From contig JAFYCS010000107.1 in assembly GCA_017539565.1 (NCBI GenBank), positions 1 to 64,000 on the forward strand: 64,000 nucleotides of DNA, in the 5' to 3' direction. Below, piece by piece: positions 52,936 to 59,856 of this stretch. How positions within the stretch are numbered: the stretch's first letter is position 1; the number at the start of each line of letters is the position of its first letter. The position numbers were made by a program, and so were the translations under genes. Source of the stretch: Lachnospiraceae bacterium. Lineage in GTDB: Bacteria > Bacillota > Clostridia > Lachnospirales > Lachnospiraceae. The notes beneath the pieces were generated by a model that saw only the letters and a program-made list of their open reading frames with translations, did not search any database and was not told the DNA's origin.

Positions 52936-53697
52936 ATGGTCAGACAGAAAACATTAAGCTACAGAAGAAGACCTGTCAGGAAGAACAATATCATGGTCGG
53001 AGGAGCTATCTCCGGTTTTTTAATACTAATATGTGCATTCCTGGCATTATGCATAAAGATCGGATTCTACGGGGGATATGCCGATAACGGTACAGCGATC
53101 AGCAGGGAGATCAGCAGGGAGACCGCGGTTATCATAACGGATACATTGCCCTGGAATCTGATACTGGTAAATAAATGGAATCCGCTGCCGGAAGAGTTTG
53201 AAGTGGAGTTTACACTGCTTTCCAACGGACAGCGTGTAGATAAAAGGATATATCCGGATCTGCAGGCTATGTTTGATGATGCCAGGGCTGAAGGGGTTTT
53301 CCCGGTTGTAAGAGAGGGATTCAGGACGCATGACGAGCAGACAAAGATCTTTGATGATAAAGTAAAGGCTTTCATGAAAGAGGGACATCGCAGAAAGAAG
53401 GCTGAAGAGCTGGCAGAAAAGTGGGTGGCGGTTCCCGGGAGCAGTGAGCATGAGCTGGGGCTTGCTGTGGATATCAATGCGGATAAAGAGCGCTCAACTA
53501 ATGAGGAAGTATACAGCTGGCTGGCGGAGAATGCGTGGAGATACGGTTTTATCTTAAGATACCCTTATGGGAGTGAAAGCATAACGGGAATAGACTACGA
53601 ACCCTGGCATTACAGGTTTGTGGGAAAAGATGCGGCTGCGATAATATATGAAACCGGAGTTACTCTGGAAGAATACGATAAAAGCTTGCAATTATAA
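52936..53697 (+). CDS. VanY-type D-alanyl-D-alanine carboxypeptidase
   Basis: A 253-residue, M15-family metallopeptidase that trims the terminal D-Ala of wall peptides. A membrane anchor (about 18-38) is followed by the catalytic domain with REGFRTHDEQ, GSSEHELGLAVDIN (His, Asp ligands) and EPWHYRFVG (Glu, His). GGCGGAGGA precedes ATG 52936. Its location is outside any vancomycin-resistance cluster, so ordinary wall trimming is likely. Confidence 0.9.
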   Translation: MVRQKTLSYRRRPVRKNNIMVGGAISGFLILICAFLALCIKIGFYGGYADNGTAISREISRETAVIITDTLPWNLILVNKWNPLPEEFEVEFTLLSNGQRVDKRIYPDLQAMFDDARAEGVFPVVREGFRTHDEQTKIFDDKVKAFMKEGHRRKKAEELAEKWVAVPGSSEHELGLAVDINADKERSTNEEVYSWLAENAWRYGFILRYPYGSESITGIDYEPWHYRFVGKDAAAIIYETGVTLEEYDKSLQL

Positions 53698-53714
53698 GAC
53701 GGTACATGTAAAAT
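53686..53714 (+). promoter_or_regulatory. Sigma-A promoter of the MetRS-like gene
   Basis: TTGCAA (53686-53691), 17-base spacer, TAAAAT (53709-53714). The -35 overlaps the last codons of the VanY gene. Confidence 0.65.
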
Positions 53715-53749
53715 GCTGACAAAATGATTTTACGGAAGGAATAAGCAGC

Positions 53750-55723
53750 ATGTATGACAAAAGGTTGAGACCGGATGAGAGACCGGTATTTCCCAAGCGA
53801 TGTATCGTAACGGGCGGAATGCCCTATGGCAATAAGGAGCTTCACTTCGGACATGTGGGAGGCATGTTTGTACACGCAGATATCTTTGCAAGATTTATGC
53901 GTGACAGGATCGGAAAGGAGAACGTGATCTTCGTTTCGGGTACGGACTGCTACGGTTCTCCCGCATTGGAGAGTTACCGCAAGTTAAAGGAGAACGGATA
54001 TACCGAATCCATCGCCGACTATGTAAAATCCAATCATGAAAAGCAGAAAGAGACCCTGGGCAAATACAGGATAAGCCTGGATTTCTTCGGAGCCTCCGCA
54101 CTTGGGGAGGGCGGAAAGATACATACCAGGACTTCTGCAGAGATCTTTAACCGGCTGTATGAGAGGGGGGCGCTTGAGAAACTGTCCACACCGCAGTTTT
54201 ATGATGAGGAACTGGGTGTGTTCTTAAACGGACGCCAGGTTGTGGGCCGATGCCCGATAGAGGGATGCACCAGTGATAAAGCGTATGCGGATGAGTGTTC
54301 CTTGGGACACCAGTATATGCCGGGAGAACTGATAGATCCCATAAGCGTTCTTTCGGGTAAAAAGCCTGTATTCGTAAACGTTACCAACTGGTATTACAAA
54401 CTGGAAGATGATATAGATTATCTTAAGGAGCTTATCAGGGATCTGCGTGCAAACTCAAACAGGCGCAAATATGAGATGCTGGTCATTGATGAGTTTCTGA
54501 ACAAGCCTGCTGTACATATTCCCAAGAAATTCCTGGAAGGTATCGATCAGGATGAGCTTCTTGCAAAGTTCCCGGAACATGAGCTGATCGATGAGGAAAA
54601 ACGCAAATCCCTTCTTTGTGTTTTCAGGACACTGGACGACCGTGATGCTGCCCGTAAAGTAATGGAGGAGGCGGGAGTGCATTACACCGCCGGAAAGACA
54701 CTGGTGCCTTTCCGGCTTTCCGGAAATGTTGAGTGGGGTGTTCCCGTTCCCGAAAAGGAAGGGGAGAAGGACCTGACCTTCTGGGTATGGCCGGAATCAC
54801 TCTGGGCACCGATATCCTTTACCAAGGCTTATCTGGCTTCTAAGGGAGCTTCGGAAGATGAATGGCAGAAATGGTGGAACGATGAGGAAGCCATGGTCTA
54901 TCAGTTCATCGGTGAAGACAATATATACTTCTATTCCATTGCGGAGATGGGGATCTTCAATGCCCTGGGGAACGTGAGACCGCCGCATATCATTCCCAAC
55001 AGGCATATCCTGTTTATGGATACCAAGGCCAGCAGCAGTTCCGATATCAAGCCGCCCATGGCCGATGAACTGCTGGATCATTATTCGGTAGACCAGCTGA
55101 GAATGCATTTTATGAGTCTGGGACTTTCCAATAAGAGTACAGGTTTCAAACCCCAGGTATATATGCCGGAAGATCAGCGTGAAGGTGCGGATATGGTGGT
55201 AAAGGAGGGAAATCTCCTGACCAACGTATACAACCGTCTGATACGTTCATGCTTCTATTCGACCCAGGCTGCTTTCGACGGTATCCTTCCGGACGGAGAA
55301 GTATCGGAGAATATACGCGCTCTGGCAGAAAAGAATGTTCTTGAGTATGAGAGACATATGTATAACCATGATTTCCACAGGATCTCTTATACTCTGGATG
55401 AGTATATACGTGAGGTGAACAAACGCTGGGCGGCAGTCAGCCGGGAAGCAGACAAGACAGGGGATCTGGAGATGAAAAAGCAGCTGCTGATCGATACCTG
55501 GTATTCCTGTAAGGTAATGGCTGTCCTGTTTCATCCTATTGCACCGGACGGCTGCGAGATGTTCCGTGAGTATCTGAATCTGGATGAAAAGCTCTGGAGC
55601 TGGGATCTGATCCTGGAGCCGCTGACGGCATACATTCCGGATCTTAAGGCTCATAAGATGAAGTTTTTGGAACCCAGGGTAGACTTCTTTAAAAAGCCCG
55701 AGTGGCAGTTTGAAGAAGCATAA
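53750..55723 (+). CDS. Methionyl-tRNA-synthetase-like class I tRNA ligase with degenerate KMSKS
   Basis: A 657-residue protein aligned with MetRS by layout: MPYGNKELHFGHVGG (HIGH site as HFGH, His32/His35), GTDCYGSPALE, a zinc knuckle starting CPIEGC at 168, GNVEWGVPVP and FIGEDNIYFYSIAEM. The KMSKS loop is replaced by KASSSS at about 426-431, and the usual YVWFDAP region reads FWVWPESLW. Aminoacylation may therefore be lost or changed. It is a stand-alone gene with its own promoter; whether the genome holds a standard metG cannot be seen. Confidence 0.85.
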   Translation: MYDKRLRPDERPVFPKRCIVTGGMPYGNKELHFGHVGGMFVHADIFARFMRDRIGKENVIFVSGTDCYGSPALESYRKLKENGYTESIADYVKSNHEKQKETLGKYRISLDFFGASALGEGGKIHTRTSAEIFNRLYERGALEKLSTPQFYDEELGVFLNGRQVVGRCPIEGCTSDKAYADECSLGHQYMPGELIDPISVLSGKKPVFVNVTNWYYKLEDDIDYLKELIRDLRANSNRRKYEMLVIDEFLNKPAVHIPKKFLEGIDQDELLAKFPEHELIDEEKRKSLLCVFRTLDDRDAARKVMEEAGVHYTAGKTLVPFRLSGNVEWGVPVPEKEGEKDLTFWVWPESLWAPISFTKAYLASKGASEDEWQKWWNDEEAMVYQFIGEDNIYFYSIAEMGIFNALGNVRPPHIIPNRHILFMDTKASSSSDIKPPMADELLDHYSVDQLRMHFMSLGLSNKSTGFKPQVYMPEDQREGADMVVKEGNLLTNVYNRLIRSCFYSTQAAFDGILPDGEVSENIRALAEKNVLEYERHMYNHDFHRISYTLDEYIREVNKRWAAVSREADKTGDLEMKKQLLIDTWYSCKVMAVLFHPIAPDGCEMFREYLNLDEKLWSWDLILEPLTAYIPDLKAHKMKFLEPRVDFFKKPEWQFEEA

Positions 55724-55740
55724 GAAATAATATGATCATG

Positions 55741-55779
55741 ATCACGGGAGCCGGCATCAGACCGGCCCCGTGATTTTTA
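55741..55779 (+). terminator. Rho-independent terminator after the MetRS-like gene
   Basis: ATCACGG (55741-55747) pairs with CCGTGAT (55768-55774), with an inner CCGG/CCGG pairing, followed by a T-rich tail. Confidence 0.85.
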
Positions 55780-55809
55780 TTTGACCGGCCGGCGGGATAA
55801 AGAAACGCA

Positions 55810-55838
55810 TTGCGGAACGCCGGATGGAATGATATAAT
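55810..55838 (+). promoter_or_regulatory. Extended -10 promoter of the REC-EAL gene
   Basis: TTGCGG (55810-55815), 17-base spacer, TGATATAAT with TATAAT at 55833-55838. Confidence 0.7.
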
Positions 55839-55919
55839 TTTATGGAATGTATCTGTGTTTTTACTGCAGGGTAAGGAACGGACAGAACGCAGGTGAGGAC
55901 TCTCATACGGAGGTGGAGA

Positions 55920-57614
55920 ATGAGTGAATTTGCATATTCAAAAGGACTGAAACGACGCATTCTCATTGTGGATGATGAGGAGATCAACAGAGAGATACTG
56001 GGGAATATGCTGAATGACAGCTATGAAGTATCTTATGCGGAAAACGGTGCAGAAGCACTTAAGATGCTCCGGGAAAGTGCTGTGGGTTTTTCACTCATCC
56101 TGCTGGATCTGCTTATGCCGGTCATGAGCGGCGAAGCACTGCTGGATACCATAAAGAATGATGAAGCGCTTTCGGGTATGCCCGTGATCGTCATGACGAG
56201 TGAAAAACCGGCAGAAGTCAGCAGCATAAGGCATGGAGCTGATGATTTTATCACAAAGCCTTATGACAGTCCGGAGGTTATCATAGCCAGATGCGAAAGG
56301 ATCATGCAGCTGTATGAAGATAACAGCATCATACGCAGGGCGGAAAAGGATGAACTGACAGATCTCTATACACGTGAGTTCTTTCATGAATATATCAGGC
56401 AGACGGACGGCTATGATGAAGCATCATCTGAAGATGCCGTCGTTCTTAATATCGATCATTTCCACATGGTCAATGAGATGTTCGGCCGCGATATGGGGGA
56501 TGAGATCCTGAGGAAGCTGGCCGATACGCTGGGGCAGATATTCGGAGACGGCCGCTGCATCGGATGCAGGCCGGATGCGGATTATTTCTATCTGTATGTT
56601 GACCACCGGGACAGCTATGACGGCGTCTTTACAGAACTGTCGGAGGAGCTGGCAAAGTATTCCCAATTACCTAAGATCCGTATCCGTGCGGGTGTTTACC
56701 AGAATGTTGACAAGCACATCCCCGTCGATGAGAGATTTGATCATGCAAAGCTTGCCTGTGACAGGATCCGCGGCGATTATACGAAGCAGGTAAATTATTA
56801 CAGTAAAGAACTGAATGATGCTGATCTTTTCCATGAAAGACTTATAAATGATATAGACGATGCCATAACAAACGGCGATCTTGTTGTGTTTTACCAGCCT
56901 AAGTATGGTATACAGTCAGATCCGCCGGTCCTTCGGAGTGCAGAGGCTCTTATCCGCTGGAAACATCCGGAACTTGGCATGATCAGTCCCGGAGAGTTTA
57001 TTCCTCTTTTTGAAAGCAACGGCCTTATACAGAAGCTGGATCATTATGTGTGGCGTCAGGCAGCAGCGCAGATCAGAAAATGGAAGGATGAGTATGGCGT
57101 GACGGTACCGGTTTCGGTGAATGTATCCAGAGTGGATATCTATGATCCCGAGCTGGAAAACAGCCTGCTTGAGATACTTAAGGAAAACCGGCTTTCGCCG
57201 GAGGAACTGATGCTGGAGATCACGGAGTCGGCCTATGCAGATGATGCAAAGGGACTGACGGATGTGGTGGACAGGCTCCGCGGCAGCGGATTTAAGATAG
57301 AGATGGATGATTTCGGAACAGGTTATTCGTCTCTTAATATGATCACTACTATTCCCATTGATGTGCTCAAGATCGATATGAGCTTCATCCGGAATATGAA
57401 CAAGGATGAGAAGAGCCGTAAGCTGGTGGAACTTGTGATGGAGATTGCAGATTTCATTAAAGTTCCGACTGTGGCAGAGGGTGTCGAAGATCTTTCGCAG
57501 CTTGAAGCGCTTAAAGGAATGGGCTGCCAGATCGTACAGGGATATTACTTCTCAAAACCTGTTCCGCCGGAGGATTTTACACGTTTTCTGGCAGATGCGA
57601 AAGCTGCGGAATAA
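55920..57614 (+). CDS. Response regulator with degenerate GGDEF and EAL phosphodiesterase
   Basis: A 564-residue protein: receiver (DDEE at 18-21, phospho-acceptor Asp63 in LLDLLMP, Lys in ITKPY), a GGDEF domain with the motif replaced by RPDAD, and an EAL domain with SAEALIRWK, VNVSRVD, EITESAY, EMDDFGTGYSS, KIDMSF and AEGVED. It most likely degrades c-di-GMP under control of phosphorylation. GGAGGTGG at 55909-55916 selects ATG 55920 over GTG 55893. HPt and PAS genes follow. Confidence 0.88.
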   Translation: MSEFAYSKGLKRRILIVDDEEINREILGNMLNDSYEVSYAENGAEALKMLRESAVGFSLILLDLLMPVMSGEALLDTIKNDEALSGMPVIVMTSEKPAEVSSIRHGADDFITKPYDSPEVIIARCERIMQLYEDNSIIRRAEKDELTDLYTREFFHEYIRQTDGYDEASSEDAVVLNIDHFHMVNEMFGRDMGDEILRKLADTLGQIFGDGRCIGCRPDADYFYLYVDHRDSYDGVFTELSEELAKYSQLPKIRIRAGVYQNVDKHIPVDERFDHAKLACDRIRGDYTKQVNYYSKELNDADLFHERLINDIDDAITNGDLVVFYQPKYGIQSDPPVLRSAEALIRWKHPELGMISPGEFIPLFESNGLIQKLDHYVWRQAAAQIRKWKDEYGVTVPVSVNVSRVDIYDPELENSLLEILKENRLSPEELMLEITESAYADDAKGLTDVVDRLRGSGFKIEMDDFGTGYSSLNMITTIPIDVLKIDMSFIRNMNKDEKSRKLVELVMEIADFIKVPTVAEGVEDLSQLEALKGMGCQIVQGYYFSKPVPPEDFTRFLADAKAAE

Positions 57615-57639
57615 GTGATCTGTTGAGGAGGGAAAGAGG

Positions 57640-57978
57640 ATGACGATTGAAGATCTGCGTACATACGGAGCGGATGTGGAGGAAGGCCTGACCCGCTGTA
57701 TAAACAATGAGGCATTCTATCTTAAGCTTGTAGGCAAAGCGGTAGCGGATCCGGCTTTTGAACAGCTTGAAAAAGCTGTCGCAGACAGGGACCTTGACGG
57801 GGCCTTTGAGGCGGCTCATAAATTAAAGGGAGCTCTGGGCAATCTGGCACTGACGCCGGTATATGAACCGGTATGCGAGATGGTAGAACTGCTCAGGAAG
57901 CGTGAAGATGCAGATTACGGAGCTTACATGGAAAAGGTCTCCCGGAAAAGACAGGAGCTGGAAGAGCTCACAAAATGA
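57640..57978 (+). CDS. Stand-alone HPt phosphotransfer protein
   Basis: The 112 residues form a four-helix HPt domain with phospho-acceptor His60 in FEAAHKLKGALGNL. It would relay phosphate between a hybrid kinase and a receiver, plausibly the adjacent REC-EAL protein. No kinase gene is nearby. GAGGAGGGAAA precedes the ATG, 25 bases after the REC-EAL gene. Confidence 0.88.
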   Translation: MTIEDLRTYGADVEEGLTRCINNEAFYLKLVGKAVADPAFEQLEKAVADRDLDGAFEAAHKLKGALGNLALTPVYEPVCEMVELLRKREDADYGAYMEKVSRKRQELEELTK

Positions 57979-58009
57979 GAATAAGGAAATTTACAGAAGG
58001 AGCTGATAA

Positions 58010-58390
58010 ATGATGACGGATCTTAATGAGGTTTATAAAAGCATACTCGAAGCGGACAGAGCTGCCGTAGTTGTCTGTGATCCTGAACATAAGATAATAT
58101 ATATGAATCCTGCGGCCATAAGCAGGTACGAAAAATGGGGCGGGAAGAAGCTGATGGGACAGAGTCTTCTTAACTGCCACAACGATAAATCCCGGGAAAT
58201 GATCATAAAGGTGCTGGATTGGTTCAGGGCCTCTGAGGATAACAATATCGTATACACATCATACAACGAGAAGGAAAACAAAGACGTGTATATGATCGCC
58301 CTCAGAAACGAAGCCGGTGAACTGATCGCATACTATGAAAAACATGAGTATCGGAACCGTGAAACGATGAAGATGTACGATATGGCTTGA
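58010..58390 (+). CDS. Small PAS-domain protein
   Basis: A 126-residue single PAS domain: opening helix, AAVVVCDPEHKIIYMNPAA strands, and a closing sheet with DVYMIALRNEAGELIAYYE. It has no output domain or membrane segment. Ligand and partner are unknown; it probably works with the REC-EAL and HPt proteins. AAGGAG lies six bases before ATG 58010. From its stop to the terminator at 58547 I see no further gene. Confidence 0.8.
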   Translation: MMTDLNEVYKSILEADRAAVVVCDPEHKIIYMNPAAISRYEKWGGKKLMGQSLLNCHNDKSREMIIKVLDWFRASEDNNIVYTSYNEKENKDVYMIALRNEAGELIAYYEKHEYRNRETMKMYDMA

Positions 58391-58546
58391 CTGTGAGTTT
58401 TATGCACGGACTGTATGAACGTAAGGCCAGTCAAAATAACGTTGCAAATTTGCCCCGGTTAGTACCTTGTTTTAGGGAATACATTATGTGTCTGCATCGA
58501 TATAGTAACTCGATACTGTCCCAATGCAACGGAATGAAAAAAATAT

Positions 58547-58580
58547 AACCTGCTGGTGATCATTCACCAGCAGGTTTTTT
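58547..58580. terminator. Bidirectional terminator between the PAS and lacI-type genes
   Basis: AACCTGCTGGTGA pairs with TCACCAGCAGGTT, 13 bp around TCAT, with T runs on both strands. It can end both the + strand PAS operon and the - strand regulator gene. Confidence 0.92.
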
Positions 58581-58588
58581 CGTTCGGA

Positions 58589-59599
58589 CTATTCCCGGGT
58601 TCTGCACTTTACGGAGTCCCTTATGATCAGCTTTCCGTTGACCACTCTCCGTCCGAAGTGTATGGCGGGATCGCTGATCTTGGCAGAGATCATTTTGTAA
58701 GCCTGATGTACCATTTCTTTCATATCGACACGGATCGTTGTAAGCTGCGGCGTGCAGAGACCTGAGTAGAGGTGATCATCATAGCCTACGACCGCGATAT
58801 CATCCGGAAGTTCGTAACCCAGTTCCTTGAGCTGATTGATCAGAATGCAGGCTATGTTGTCGCAGTTGCAGACAAAGGCATCCGGAGTGTCTTTCGGAAT
58901 GATCAGGGGTATATACCTTCCGCTTTCTTCCCTGTCTTCGATCAGATATTTCGGGTTGACCGGTATATCGTTTTCAATGAGTGCCCGCAGATAGCCGAGA
59001 TACCTGTCACATATACTGCTTGTCGCTTTGATGCTGCCAACAAAGGCGATCTTTCTGCAGCCGTTTTTGATCAGATATGAGGTTAAGAGATAACTGCCGT
59101 ACACATTGTCGGAGACAACGCTGTCTATATCATGGTTTGCGCTGTAGAAGTCCATGAAGATATAGGGAACGGGGCAGGATCTCAGCATTTCTATATAGGC
59201 ACTGCTTAATTGCCCCAGTATGATCATGCCGTCAACGGAACTGTCGCTGACCATATTGGGCGATATTAGCATGCGCTCGTTTTCTTCACTCAGGATCTCC
59301 ATGATACAGGTGTCATTGTGCAGATTTGTTTCCTGCAGTATACAGGTGTTCATCTGTGAATAGAAGGCATTTTCGGAGATGTATCTGGAGGCGATAAGGA
59401 CACCGATATTGTGTTTTGGCTCCGCTGTCTTTTTTGTCTGATTGCGTTTATAAACGTAGCCCAGCTCATCGGCTTTCTGCCTTATGGTTTCACGCATCCG
59501 CTCGCTGACGCCTTCTTTATCGGACAGAGCCTTGAATACGGATACCGCGCTGATACCCAGAGCATCGCCTATGGTTTTTAAAGTTACTTTTTTTGCCAT
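58589..59599 (-). CDS. LacI-family transcriptional regulator of the mannoside locus
   Basis: A 336-residue repressor. The N-terminal helix-turn-helix reads VTLKTIGDALGISAVSVFKA with hinge VYKRNQ, followed by a periplasmic-binding-protein-like sugar domain (GVLIASRYISEN, DGMIILGQ, AVVGYDDHLYSG). It is divergent from the GH2 gene, and its candidate operators occupy the shared 257-base gap; mannose, a mannoside or a phosphate of it is the likely inducer. AAAGGAAC lies before the ATG on the - strand. Confidence 0.9.
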   Translation of the reverse strand: MAKKVTLKTIGDALGISAVSVFKALSDKEGVSERMRETIRQKADELGYVYKRNQTKKTAEPKHNIGVLIASRYISENAFYSQMNTCILQETNLHNDTCIMEILSEENERMLISPNMVSDSSVDGMIILGQLSSAYIEMLRSCPVPYIFMDFYSANHDIDSVVSDNVYGSYLLTSYLIKNGCRKIAFVGSIKATSSICDRYLGYLRALIENDIPVNPKYLIEDREESGRYIPLIIPKDTPDAFVCNCDNIACILINQLKELGYELPDDIAVVGYDDHLYSGLCTPQLTTIRVDMKEMVHQAYKMISAKISDPAIHFGRRVVNGKLIIRDSVKCRTRE

Positions 59600-59618
59600 G
59601 ATCGTTCCTTTTAAATTT

Positions 59619-59630
59619 TTTTACTTAATT
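59619..59630 (-). promoter_or_regulatory. Candidate operator in the regulator leader
   Basis: On the - strand this reads AATTAAGTAAAA, just downstream of the regulator -10. The same 12-mer occurs at 59797-59808 just downstream of the GH2 -10, suggesting autoregulation. Confidence 0.45.
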
Positions 59631-59631
59631 T

Positions 59632-59660
59632 ATTGTAGCGGATAGGCATATGTAAGTCAA
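59632..59660 (-). promoter_or_regulatory. Sigma-A promoter of the LacI-type gene
   Basis: On the - strand: TTGACT (59660-59655), 17-base spacer, TACAAT (59637-59632). Transcription would start near 59625. Confidence 0.8.
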
Positions 59661-59710
59661 GTGGAAAATCACGGCTAAATGTGCATTATGCCGAGAAGAT
59701 GACGTGTGCT

Positions 59711-59813
59711 TTTTGTAAAACGATACAAAAATCCGCTAAAACGATAAAGTAATATTGACATGAATATTAGCTAATGATATATTAAGAAAACAAAATAATT
59801 AAGTAAAACGATA
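59711..59813 (+). promoter_or_regulatory. Three TAAAACGATA operator candidates around the GH2 promoter
   Basis: The 10-mer TAAAACGATA occurs at 59716-59725, 59737-59746 and 59804-59813, all in the same orientation. The first lies in a near-palindrome TTTTGTA-N6-TACAAAA (59711-59730). Two copies are upstream of the -35 and one is downstream of the -10, a layout suited to repressor binding or looping. Confidence 0.7.
59755..59783 (+). promoter_or_regulatory. Strong sigma-A promoter of the mannosidase operon
   Basis: TTGACA (59755-59760), exactly 17 bases, TATATT (59778-59783). The predicted start is near 59790, placing the third operator copy inside the early leader. Confidence 0.88.
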
Positions 59814-59856
59814 TCTTTTTTTTAGCTGTTAACAAGGGAAAGATGGGGGCAGTGAA

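Noticed and set aside
58391-58546. Gap between the PAS gene and the bidirectional terminator, checked for an RNA gene
   Set aside because: No tRNA-like fold, promoter or reading frame with a ribosome site was seen.
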